Origin: a bacterium
GTDB taxonomy: Bacteria; Chloroflexota; Anaerolineae; Caldilineales; Caldilineaceae
Length of the DNA: 64,000 nucleotides
Direction: 5' to 3'
Assembly: GCA_016124945.1 (NCBI GenBank)
Contig: WGMT01000007.1
Span: forward strand, 1-64,000
Part shown: piece by piece, positions 1 through 10,700 of the stretch
How positions within the stretch are numbered: position 1 is the stretch's first letter
Layout of the letters: each line of letters opens with the position of its first letter
Notes under the pieces: model-generated
The model's database searches: none
The model's input: only the letters and a program-made list of their open reading frames with translations
What the model was told of the DNA's origin: nothing
Translations under genes and position numbers: made by a program

Positions 1-175
1 GGCACCTTCTGCATTCAGTTGCCATCTTGGTTCCCTGTTCTCGATTGCCTTCGCTTTCGGTACAGACCAAGGCTATGGTTGTTCTCTTGTTAATGTGCTT
101 TTACATCCCCTCTACTGGGGGTGTCTAACTCCTCTCGTGTTACGTATATAGAGAAAGTAAGGATTATCTTCCCCC

Positions 176-1159
176 ATGAAATACCGCAACTTTGGACGCA
201 CAGGCTGGCAGGTTTCCGAGATTGGCTTTGGCGGTTGGGCCATCGGTGGATCCTGGGGCAGTGTGACCGACGACGAATCGGTGGCGGCGTTGGATCGAGC
301 CGTTGATCTCGGCGTCAACTTCATCGATACTGCCGACGTCTACGGCAATGGACACAGCGAGCAGTTAATTGCGCAGACACTGAAAGGGCGGAACGAGCGG
401 ATCTACGTGGCGACCAAGGGTGGACGTCGCGCAAATCCACATGTTGCCGAAAGCTATACCAAAGAAAATTTGACCAGTTACGTCGAACGCAGCCTCACCA
501 ATCTCCAGGTCGACGCGCTGGATCTCATACAACTCCACTGCCCGCCCACTGCCGTCTACTACATGCCCGAAGCATTTGACGCCCTAGACGACCTCGTCAA
601 AGCAGGCAAAATCCGTCATTACGGCGTCAGCGTAGAGAAGGTGGAAGAAGGGCTCAAGGCAATGGAATACCCCAATGTGGTGTCGGTACAGATTATCTTT
701 AATATGTTCCGGTTGCGCCCGGCGGGGCTCTTCTTCGAGGAAGCGAAACGTCGCGAGGTGGCCGTCATCGCGCGGGTGCCGCTTGCCAGTGGCCTGCTCA
801 CCGGCAAGATGACGCAGGACACCCACTTTGCCAAAGACGATCACCGCAATTTCAACCGTCACGGCGAATCGTTCGATCGCGGTGAGACCTTCTCGGGCGT
901 CGACTATGAGACAGGGCTGGAGGCTGTAGACATGTTGCAGTCGCTTGTCCCTGAAGGCGCGTCAATGGCGCAGGTGGCGCTACGATGGATCTTGATGTTT
1001 GAGGCAGTCTCTGTGGTGATTCCCGGCGGAAAGCGCCCGCAGCAAGTAGAAGACAACGTCGCCGCGTCCACACTGCCGCCGTTGAGCGAAGACGAGATGA
1101 AGAAGGTAGCGGCGGTGTACGATCAATTCATTCGTCCCCAAGTTCACAACCGCTGGTAG
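176..1159 (+). CDS. aldo/keto reductase
   Basis: 327-aa ORF; MKYRNFGRTGWQVSEIGFGGWAIGGSWG and DTADVYGNGHSEQLI are typical of the aldo/keto reductase family. Confidence 0.93.
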   Translation: MKYRNFGRTGWQVSEIGFGGWAIGGSWGSVTDDESVAALDRAVDLGVNFIDTADVYGNGHSEQLIAQTLKGRNERIYVATKGGRRANPHVAESYTKENLTSYVERSLTNLQVDALDLIQLHCPPTAVYYMPEAFDALDDLVKAGKIRHYGVSVEKVEEGLKAMEYPNVVSVQIIFNMFRLRPAGLFFEEAKRREVAVIARVPLASGLLTGKMTQDTHFAKDDHRNFNRHGESFDRGETFSGVDYETGLEAVDMLQSLVPEGASMAQVALRWILMFEAVSVVIPGGKRPQQVEDNVAASTLPPLSEDEMKKVAAVYDQFIRPQVHNRW

Positions 1160-1182
1160 CCTTTTAGAAAGGAGTTTCCCCA

Positions 1183-1791
1183 ATGAGCAAGCTCAGCACA
1201 ATCCTGGCCGCCGACCCCGCTGTGGATCTGGCGGTGGTACGAGAGATGGCAAGTGAGTTTCAAAATTACATCCTCAGCGACGAAGTCTACCATATCCTGG
1301 TGGTGCGCACTCGGCAGGGTGACGAACGTATCCAGAGTAGCGGCGGCGATCTGCTGGCACGCTTGAACAAACTTCAGGAACAGATCACCAAACTGACACC
1401 TGAACAACAAGACGAACTACGTCAACTGCGCCGCCAGTTGGATGAATCGATGGCCGACTTCCGTACACGTTTTCATAGCCTGCTGGAGCGGGAGGTGAAG
1501 GCGCGACTCAACAGCCTCAACTGGTTCCTCGACGAGTGCAAGCAGGATCAGCGGCAGTGTCGGGTCAGCTATCCCTTCGAGATCCGCAATCGTCACCGGA
1601 TTGACGCTATTTGGGATATCATCGGTGATAACCCGCCCGAAGGCATGCGTGGCCAGATCGAGGCCGTCGATCGCCGTATCCGCAGCATCACCAGCCCGGC
1701 GGAATTTGTCTGGGACGATCAGCTCAAAGGGATCTATCCACAGGGGAAATACTGGTATCTGTATGTGCTCCCCAGTGTGACGAAAGAATAA
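1183..1791 (+). CDS. hypothetical protein with coiled-coil-like central region
   Basis: 202-aa ORF directly after the aldo/keto reductase, preceded by AGAAAGGAG; no family recognised. Confidence 0.75.
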   Translation: MSKLSTILAADPAVDLAVVREMASEFQNYILSDEVYHILVVRTRQGDERIQSSGGDLLARLNKLQEQITKLTPEQQDELRQLRRQLDESMADFRTRFHSLLEREVKARLNSLNWFLDECKQDQRQCRVSYPFEIRNRHRIDAIWDIIGDNPPEGMRGQIEAVDRRIRSITSPAEFVWDDQLKGIYPQGKYWYLYVLPSVTKE

Positions 1792-1975
1792 GATCCACAG
1801 ATTGCACGGATTAAACGGATTTCCAGAAAAGAAGAATTCACCGCAAAGACGCAAAGAGCGCAAAGAAAAACAAGAGATTTCCTTCTCCTGACTTTGCGTC
1901 CCTTCTTGGCGGCCTTTGCGACTTTGCGGTAGTCCTCTCTGAGAATCCTTCTAATCCGTGAAACCTGTGGATCTT
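1790..1975. repeat. nested inverted repeat between convergent genes
   Basis: Outer arms AAGATCCACAGATTGCACGGATT / AATCCGTGAAACCTGTGGATCTT; inner arms ACCGCAAAGACGCAAAGAGCGCAAAG / CTTTGCG...CCTTTGCGACTTTGCGGT. Confidence 0.85.
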
Positions 1976-1991
1976 CTTCTGCCTTCATGGA

Positions 1992-3113
1992 TCACTTCTT
2001 TTTGAGGTAAACCGTAATCTCACTGCGGTTGTGGAAGAGCTGCCGCGCCCCGGCGAGGACGTAGGTGCCTCTGAGGATCTTAAACGCGTGCTCGAGGACT
2101 TGTCGCCGTCCGTGTTCAGGCAGTTTGAAGGTCATAATGGCGACGCCATGAGGGTAAAGCTGACGGGCGTAGTCCACCATAAGTCGCGCAGAGTCGCGGG
2201 CGTCCATGCGCATGTCGTTGACGATGAGATCGAACTCGTCGGGTTCGTCGGCCAGGTAGGCTTCGGCGGTGACACGCTTGTGGCGGATGGCCTTGTCGGT
2301 CGCCAAACGCGGATCCAGTTCCGCCGGATCCACCGCGGTGACATACTGATCACGCTGGCGCAATACCCGCGTCCAGCCGCCCGGCGCCGCGCCCAGATCC
2401 AAAGCAACTCCCCGCTGCGGCAAGTCGATGTGAAACACCTCCAACGCCTCTAACAGCTTAAACTCCGCCCGGCTCACCTGATCCTTTTCGCGCGCAAAGC
2501 GCCGTTCCCCGCCGGCCCAGTCGGAGAGGTTGTAATCGGCAAGGGAGAGACCCAAAAAGGCGAGTTGCGAATTGCGAATTGCGGATTGCGTGTCGTCGGC
2601 GCTTCCGTCGTCCGCTGTCCTCAGCGGCGTCGTCCGTCGTCCGCTGTTCTCAACGGCGTCGTCCATTTCCCCGCACACCACCGACACGATCTGCATCGGT
2701 TTGCGCACGTCGAGGGGCGCGCCGCTGAGTTCTTGCAGGCGCTGGGAAAGGGCGCGATTGACGTCGAAGGGCTTGTAGGGCAGGTCACCGAGGATGCGCG
2801 TCTGCACGGAGAAGGGCAGATCGGGATCGAGCATGGACGCGATTTCGGCTTCGGCGGCGTCGACGATGATGGAAACGTCGTCCGCTGCGCCGCGCAAAGG
2901 GACGGTCATGTCCACCGGGTGGATGTGACGTGCGAAGATGGGCGGTTCCTGTCGCCAGGATTCGGCCACGCCCCAGAAGCCGAGATCGCAGTCGAGGAGC
3001 ATGATGCCGGGGGCAAGCTGCGCCACCTGCGTCACCTCGGTGGCGGCTTTGTACGCGTCGTCTAAGGCGAGTTCTAGGAAATCAGGGTCGGCGGTGAGGA
3101 TGAGTTGGGGCAT
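1992..3113 (-). CDS. SAM-dependent methyltransferase, FtsJ/RlmM-like
   Basis: 373 aa; ALDLGAAPGGWTRVL SAM-binding motif, DLIVNDMRMD, EHAFKILRGTYVLAGARQLFHNRSEITVYL. Confidence 0.85.
   Translation of the reverse strand: MPQLILTADPDFLELALDDAYKAATEVTQVAQLAPGIMLLDCDLGFWGVAESWRQEPPIFARHIHPVDMTVPLRGAADDVSIIVDAAEAEIASMLDPDLPFSVQTRILGDLPYKPFDVNRALSQRLQELSGAPLDVRKPMQIVSVVCGEMDDAVENSGRRTTPLRTADDGSADDTQSAIRNSQLAFLGLSLADYNLSDWAGGERRFAREKDQVSRAEFKLLEALEVFHIDLPQRGVALDLGAAPGGWTRVLRQRDQYVTAVDPAELDPRLATDKAIRHKRVTAEAYLADEPDEFDLIVNDMRMDARDSARLMVDYARQLYPHGVAIMTFKLPEHGRRQVLEHAFKILRGTYVLAGARQLFHNRSEITVYLKKK
2561..2664. repeat. tandem-repeat insertion inside methyltransferase CDS
   Basis: GCGAATT-type heptamers followed by two 29-nt copies of GTCGTCCGCTGTYCTCARCGGCGTCGTCC (2607-2635, 2636-2664). 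Confidence 0.85.
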
Positions 3114-3123
3114 TATTGCCTTC

Positions 3124-3176
3124 GATGGGATGATGGGATGATGGGATGATAAAGAGATTCCATCATCCCATCATCG
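3124..3176. repeat. GGGATGAT octamer repeat forming inverted repeat
   Basis: gatgggatgatgggatgatgggatgat ... atcatcccatcatc between purB and the methyltransferase gene. Confidence 0.85.
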
Positions 3177-3186
3177 AAACGAAACA

Positions 3187-4596
3187 TTAAGATCCGAGAG
3201 CACTCAAAATCATCCCCGCAACCTCCCTCGCCCGTTCCGGCGCGTCGCCGACGTAGTCGGAGGCGTCGAGGAGACGGTGCGCAGTTGTGGGATCGACCAG
3301 TGACATGAGCCGTTCGTCGGTGAGGAGGTTGTCCATGAGCGGGTTGGGTTCACCCGCTTGCAGCGCGGCCCAGGCCGTGAGGCTCTGCTCGCGGATGACT
3401 TCGTGCAATTCCTGGCGATCGCCCCCCGCTTTGACGGCTTCCATGAGCAGACGCTCGGTGGCGGCGAAGATGCCGTAGTCGCGCAGGTTGCGCGCCGTAG
3501 GACCGGGCCAGATCGTCAGCCCGTCCACCAGTTTTTGCATCTGCCCCAGGACTTCGTCTGTCACCAAAAAGGCTTCGGCGAGGAAGAGCCGCCGATTGGC
3601 CGAATCGTCCAACGTGCGTTCGAGCAGGCTGAGCGCGGCGTTGTCCCAGGCCGGGCGGGGCAGCGCAGCGAGGACGCGGCTGAGGCTGTCCACGTTTTCG
3701 GCGGCGATGGGGTTGCGCTTGAACGGCATGGCGCTGGAGCCTACCTGATGCTTGCCGAAGGGTTCGCTCCACTCGCCGAAAGGAGGCGATTGGAGGATGC
3801 GCAAATCGAAGGCGAATTTGTGCACACTCGCGCCAAGACCCGCCAATGCATTGACAATGAACCAGTCCTGTTTGCGCGGGTAGGTCTGCGTGGCCGCGGT
3901 AAAGGCATTGATGCCCAGCGCGGACATGACCTTGTCTTCAAGTTGCCGCGCCGACAGGCCGGTACCGTCGAGGAGTTGGGTGTAGCTGGCACTGGTGCCG
4001 ACCGCGCCCTTGAGTCCCTTGCCGCGGACGCCGTCGCGCACGCGACGCAATTCGCCCAGATCGGCGAGCAGGTCCTGGCCGTATTGGGCCAGGCGGTAGC
4101 CTACGGTGGTGGGTTCGGCGGGCTGGATGTGGGTGAAGGCGATGGCGGGCGTGTCGGCATTTTCTTCAATGCGAGCGGCCAAGGAGCGCAACACGCCTTC
4201 GAGCTTGACGATCACCAAATCGAGCGCGGCGCGCAGCCGCAGCGCGTCCACGTTGTCGAGGACGTCCATGGACGTCGCACCCAGGTGGATAATCGCCCCA
4301 CCCACAGGACACTGTTCCGCAAAGGTCTTGATCTCGGCCATGAGATCGTGGCGGATCTCCTGTTCGATTTCGGCGGCGCGGGCGATGTCGATATTGTCCT
4401 GATGGGCGCGCAGATCGGCCACCTGTTCGGCGGTCACCAGACCGGCGGCGTGCTGCGCTTCGGCCAGCGCCACCCAGAAACGACGCAGCAGCCGACGCTT
4501 CTCCGCTTCGCTCCAAACACGGCGCATCTCTGCGCTACCGTAGCGCCAGGTGAGTGGAGAGAGGTAGGTTTCGTGATCGAACGAGGTTTGCGGCAT
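3187..4596 (-). CDS. purB: adenylosuccinate lyase
   Basis: 469 aa; HLGATSMDVLDN, signature-like SSAMPFKRNPIAAENV. Confidence 0.93.
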   Translation of the reverse strand: MPQTSFDHETYLSPLTWRYGSAEMRRVWSEAEKRRLLRRFWVALAEAQHAAGLVTAEQVADLRAHQDNIDIARAAEIEQEIRHDLMAEIKTFAEQCPVGGAIIHLGATSMDVLDNVDALRLRAALDLVIVKLEGVLRSLAARIEENADTPAIAFTHIQPAEPTTVGYRLAQYGQDLLADLGELRRVRDGVRGKGLKGAVGTSASYTQLLDGTGLSARQLEDKVMSALGINAFTAATQTYPRKQDWFIVNALAGLGASVHKFAFDLRILQSPPFGEWSEPFGKHQVGSSAMPFKRNPIAAENVDSLSRVLAALPRPAWDNAALSLLERTLDDSANRRLFLAEAFLVTDEVLGQMQKLVDGLTIWPGPTARNLRDYGIFAATERLLMEAVKAGGDRQELHEVIREQSLTAWAALQAGEPNPLMDNLLTDERLMSLVDPTTAHRLLDASDYVGDAPERAREVAGMILSALGS

Positions 4597-4629
4597 GGTT
4601 CTCTTCTCTGGTGAGCGGCGGTATTTTGA

Positions 4630-4664
4630 TTGGAGATTAAGCGGCTAGGCGATTAGGCGATTTC
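4630..4664. repeat. short octamer repeat in purB leader
   Basis: gattaagcggctaggcgattaggcgatt upstream of purB. Confidence 0.65.
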
Positions 4665-4685
4665 AGAAGGTCGTCGCCGTCCCCA

Positions 4686-4722
4686 ATCATACCCCCAACT
4701 GTGTCATTTCAAAAGTGATCGA
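4686..4722 (-). promoter_or_regulatory. putative promoter upstream of purB
   Basis: Minus strand GATCACTTTTGAAATGACACAGTTGGGGGTATGAT; similar sequences upstream of 17625 and 43520. Confidence 0.45.
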
Positions 4723-4737
4723 GGCAGGCAGAAACGC

Positions 4738-7700
4738 CTAACCGATACATCCCTTGGCGAATATCTCCTGCCGACTGTAGGTGACCCAATCGTAGAGGAA
4801 TTTGACTTCGACTTTGTAGCCTGCTTCGGCGCAGGCCTGGCATTTGCTCTCTAGCAACGAAGCGCCGCGGGTGATGGAGTAGCCGAGGCAGGCCCGGCAA
4901 CTTCCGGAGATCTGGCCGTAGACGTAGGCTTCGAGTTTGACGGCCTCAAAGGGCCACTTGAGCAGCCCGCCCTTGACACCGCCGGTGACGCTGCCGTTGC
5001 CACACAATTTGACGGTGGTCTGTCCTTTACAGTAGTTGAGTTCGCCGACGCCGCTGATGCCGACGTTCAGCTTGCTGTAGCCTTCGATGCCGAATTTGAA
5101 GGCATAGCCGCGCAGTTCCAGCCCCACCGCGGCCAGCGGCCAGGTGATCCCCAGATCTGCGTTGGCGGCCACACCGATTGATCCCACGTACTCGCGCCGC
5201 GCACAGCCAGGACAGTCGCCGCCTGAGTCGTCGTCGCAGCACTTCACACACAGTTTGCCCTGCACCGACAGCGTGCCGCCGGCCTTGATCGTGGGCCGAC
5301 TGGGCAGGCTGCTCATCAGGCTGTTCAGCCGCTCGGTGTGTTGTTTCAAACCCAGCAGATCTTCTGATTTTTTGTTGACGGTCAAACAATCAGTAGACGA
5401 CCAGCCCAGCGGATCGATGCGCGTGGCCGGGTTGTTGCGGGCGTATTGGTAGAGGTTGGCCTGCTCGATCTGCCCCAGCGGATCCGCCTGCACAAACCGC
5501 CCCAAGACAGGATCGTAGCGGCGGGCGCGGTTGTCGTAGAGCGCGGCAACCTCGTCCCAGCGGCGGGCGCCGAACTGATAGACGTTGTCCACGGCGCCGG
5601 AGCGTTGGACGCTCTGCCCGAAGGCGTCGTACTCGTAGCGATTGACCGCCGCGCCATCCTCGTCCACGAGCAGACGCGTCGATCCCAGGCCGTCGGGCAG
5701 GTAGTAGTGGGCAGCGCCGCCGCTGCTATGGGCGAGGCGACCGTCCACGAAGGGTGTCAGGGCGTAGCCCGTCGTGAGGCGCTCCGACACCCCGTACTCG
5801 GCCAGGATCGTCGTCCCCAGGCCGACGCCGTCGTGGAGGAAACGGATGGTCGCGCCGTTGGTGGTCTCGGCGACACGGCGGCGGAAGGCATCGTAGACAT
5901 ACGACGACGCGCCCTCGGGTCCGCTTGCGCCGGTCATGTCGCCGCGGGCGTTGTAGGTGAACGACCGATTCTCGCCGCCGTCCACCGTCAGCAGGCGATT
6001 GCGGGCATCGTAGGTGTAGAGCGTCCGCTGCACGCCGTTTTCTTCGACGAGTTGGTTGGCCTGGTTGTACTGGTAGGTGGTCACCGCGCCGTCCACCACC
6101 TGACGGGTACGGTTGCCGGCGGCGTCGTACTCGAAGGCCTGCTCGTAACTGAGGACGCCGACTCGACGCTCGCCCGTCAGCCGGTTGGCAGCATCGTAGA
6201 TGTAGGTGACGGCGTCGCCGTTGGCGAAGGTGGCCCCGCTGCGGTTGCCGGCAACGTCGTAGGTGTAGCCCACGCTGTCCAAGAGCGCGTTTGCCGCGTC
6301 CCTGTAATCCATGCGCAGTGGACGGTCGAGATCGTCGTACTCGATCTGCATCGTCATGCGCACGTCCCCGTCAGGACCGGCGTCCTGGCGCGCCATGCGG
6401 CCGTCGGCGTCGTAGACAAAGGTGAAGGTCTGACCGCCCTGTTGCGCCTGGATCAGTTGATTGGCGGCGTCGTAGGCGTACTGCACGGTGAGGCCGTCGG
6501 GGGCGACGAGAGCGGCGCGGTTGCCCACGGCGTCGTAGGTGAAGCCCACCGTCTTGTTCAGTCGACGGTCGACGACGGTGGCGGTACGGCCCAGCGCATC
6601 GTAGGTGAGGACGATGTCGGTCGCGGCGTCGCGCACCTGCATCATGCGCCCGGCCGCATCGTAGGTGCGGTCGATGGTGCCGTCTGGGTAGACGACGCGG
6701 ATCTCGCGCCCGGCGGCGTCGTAGACGTGCTGGATCACGTCGCCGTCCGACTGCCCCAGTCGGCTGGCTTGAGTGACCTGGGTGATCTGTCCGCGTGCGT
6801 CATAACCGTAGCCGGTGACCTGCCCCAGCGGATCGGCGATGGCGATGAGGCGCCCGACGGTGTCATATGTGAAGGTTGTACGGTTGCCGCGGGGATCGAC
6901 GGTGGCCGTAGGGTTGCCGTCCGACTGCGGCAGTCGGCTGGCGTCGTACTCGCGGCGCGTGCTGTTGCCCAGCGGATCGATTTCCTCGATCAGGCGGCTG
7001 AGGCCGTCGTAGACGAAGCGCTGCGTCTGGCCGTCGTCCTCGCCACCGCCCTCGCCACCGCCCTCGCCACCGCCTGCGGGGATGGCCGAGATCGTGCGCA
7101 GGCGGTTCCCTGCGCCGTCGTAGACATGACGGGCGCGCTGGCCCAACGGGTTGATCTCCTCGACCAGGCGGCCCACTTCGTCGTAGACAAACACGCTGAC
7201 GCCGCCCAGTGGCTCGGTCTGGCGGGTCAGCCGCCCCATACCGTCGTAGGCGTAGGTAACAGTGCGGCTCAGCGCGTCGGTCTGGCGGATCAGGCGTTGA
7301 GCGCCGTCGAAGACGCGCACGGTGGCGTTGCCGTTGGCGTCAATCTCCTGTACCAGGTTGCCGTCCGACTCTCCCAGTCGGCTGGCGTCGTAGACGTAGC
7401 GTTGGCTATGTCCTAGCGCGTTGGAGATCGCCGTCAGCCGGTTGAGGGCATCGTAAGATTGGGTGAGGACGACACCGGTCGGGTCGGTGGTGGTGATGCG
7501 GTTCCCATTGACGTCGTAGGTGTAGCGGGTGGTGTTGCCCAGCGGATCGGCGGTGGACAGCGTCTCACCGAACGCATTGACCGTGTGGACGGTGGTCTCC
7601 CCCGCCGGGTCGGTTTCGGCGACGAGACGGCCCAGGCTGTCGTAGGCGTAGGTGGACGTCAGCGCCAGCCCGTTCGGGTCCACAATTTCGCCCAAGCGAC

Positions 7701-10700
7701 GGCTCAGCGGATCGTAGGTGAAGGTGCTAGTGACGCCGCGCCCATCCACCACGCTGATCAGATCGCCGTTGGCGGCGTAGGTGGAGCGGATTTCCACGGC
7801 GAGGCCGGTGACGTCGAAGCCGCGCACCAACTCGCGGCCCAGGTCGTCGTAGACATAGGCCGTCACCACGCCCCGAGGATCGGTCTGCCGCAGCAACCGC
7901 CCGGCCACGTCGTAGGTGAATTGGGTGGCGAGATCAAGCACGCCGCAGCCCGTCACTGTGGTGAGGCGACGGTTGAGGGCGTCGTAGGTGTGACAGGTAG
8001 CCGCGCCACTGGGATCGACGATGCGGGTGACGTTGTCGGCGGCATCATATTCGTAGCGAGTGGTGAGGGCCAAGGCGTCGGCGTCGACGATCTCTTCCAC
8101 GAGCCGCCCGAAGGCGTCGTAGACAAAGCGATCCAGCGCGCCGTCGGGGTGGGCGACGGCGGCGATGCGTCCGCGCGCGTCGTAGGTGTAGACGGTGACA
8201 TTGCCCAGCGCGTCCACGGTGGCTGTGCGCTGGTTGGCGTCATCGTAGCGGTGGGTGGTGATTTGACCGGCAGCCTCAATGACCTGTGCCAGATTGCGGT
8301 TGACATCGTAGATCTGGGTGAGAACACGGCTTTCGTCGGCGTCACCGATTTCCTGGCGCGTCAGTTGGGTGTAGAGGTTGTAGGCGTAGGTGGTGACCAC
8401 GTTCAGCCCGTCCGCCGGATTGGCGCTGAAGTCTTCCACCAGGCGCGTCGGGTTGCCGCGCGGATCGTACTCGCTGCGGGTGACCACGCCCAGCGGATCG
8501 GTGGTGGAGACGAGGCGGTTCATCGCATCGTAGGCAAAGCGGTAGACCGCGCCGTGGGGTTCGACGCGCTCAGTCGGGTTGCCGGCGGCGTCGAAGCCGC
8601 CGAAGACGGTGGTGACGTTGAGATCGTCCTGCCCAGCGGCGTCCTCGATAGCCTGGGTAAGCAGGCCGGGGACAGGCGTCACGCCGGGCAGGAAGATTGG
8701 GTTTGCGCCGCCGCTGGCTTCGTCCGCGGTGCCTTGGGTGTAGATGTACCGGGTGACGACGCCACGCGGGTCGGTCTGGCTGAGGCGTTGACCGGCGGCG
8801 TTGTAGGTGTAGCGCATCACCGGGGTGACGTCCGACCGCAGCGGTCGGCGCGTACCGTCTTCGTCGCGCACTTTGGGGTATTCGATGCGGATCAGGTTGC
8901 CTGCTTCGCCCACACCTTCTTCGTAGTCGTAGACGTAGGTGATCGTCTCGCCGCGGCCGTCGGTTTCGGTTTTGATCTGGTTGAAGCGTGGCTCGAAGGT
9001 GAACTGCCACGTGCGCCCATCCGTAGGATTGTCCTTGGCACAGGTGGACGCGGTGCGCTCGGTGCGAGAGAGGCGATTGCCCATGCTGTCGTAGGTGAAG
9101 TCGACGCATTCACCGTTGGGCTGTGTCTGCCGTGTGAGGTTGTTGCGGGCGTCTCGGGCGTAGTGGACGCTGCGCCCCACGGCGTCGGTGCGTTCCGTCC
9201 ATTGCCCCCAGCGGTTGGTGACGCCGCTGATCTGCCCCGCGCCGTAGGTGACCTGCTCGCGCAGTTCGGCGGAAGTCGGCGTCTTGGGCGCAGGCGCGCC
9301 GGGGACACCCACCGGGCTGTCGTTCAACAGCACGTAGGACGTGTCCGACGGCGCAAAGGTGCGTTCCTCGGCGGTCACGCTGACCGTGTCTGTCTCGGGA
9401 TCGTAGATGGGCCGCGCCGGTTCCGTCACCGTGCGGACGCGGCCGAAGCGGTCGTAGCTGTAGGCAGTGACATCGCCGGCCTGATCGGCCTGGTGCGTCA
9501 TCAGCCCACGCTCGTCGTAGCTGAAAGCACGTTCACTTCCATCGGGCAACGTGACACGCCGCAGATGATTGTTGCCGTCTACATCCAGTACACTCTGCCG
9601 TCCCGCTGGATCGCCGATCGAAACAGTCCCCGCTGCTGCGACAACCCTGTCGTCCGTCGTCCGTCGTCCGTCGTCATAGCGAAAACGCCACGTCCAATCC
9701 GGCGCGTCCCGCCCCGGCGCGGTGACGGCGACAGCTGCCACTGATCCGTTGGCGTTGTAGCTGTAATCAGTGCGCACGCCGTGACGGGTCAGCGTGTGGG
9801 TGTGGATGCCGTCGGCGTCGAAGGCGATCTGCGTGCCGTCGGGGTAGCGGCGCACGTAGCCCGGGCCACCGTCCTGGCGCGTGAGGGTGGAATAGTCGGC
9901 GGCGCTGCGGCTGACGATGACACCGTCGTTGGCAGGCGGCGCCGTGAGCCACGGATCAAAGAGGACGCCGTCGCTCACGCGGTCTCCCACAGCGGACGGG
10001 TTGAGGGTGGGGTGGAAAGGACCCGAGAGCGCGCCCCAGTAGTTGCCGGTAGCGTCGACGGGTTGGGCGGGCGTGTTGTTGAAGACACCGTGATCGTCGT
10101 TGCCCTGGAAGATGCTGTTGTGGACGGCCAACGCACCGCCGTCCTCGACGTAGATGCCGTGGTTGCGGCTGTTGACGAGGGTCAGCCATTCCAGGACGGG
10201 CGTGTTGGCGTAGACGTTGAGCGCGCCGGGTGCGCCGCCCAGCCCGTCGAAGACGACATACGCCAGGTGTGATCCGTCCCCGCGCAGGTCGATGCGGATG
10301 TCCGGCTGGAACGCGGCGGAGATCTGGGTGAAGGTGATGGGCTGTGTCGCCGCGCCGACAGCATGCAGACTGCCCAGCACGTTTAGCCCGGCCGATTGGT
10401 CCGCGGTGTCGACAATGGAGATGGCCGTCCCCGGTGGAATGGTAAGGCGCCGACCGGCGTTGACCGTCACCTGCTCGATGATCTGGTAGCCGTCGATGCC
10501 GGGGATCTGCCAGGTGACGTCGCGATCGATGACGCCGCCGATCCAGACGATCACGTTGGAGACGTTGGCGGCGAATGTGTTGTTGCTCAACACCGTTTGG
10601 GCGGGCAGGACCGCGGCGGAGAAGTTCTCGCGCACGCTGCTATTGCGCAGCGTCACCTGGGAATCGGCGGTGTTGACGGCGATGCCTGCCGCGCCGATCC

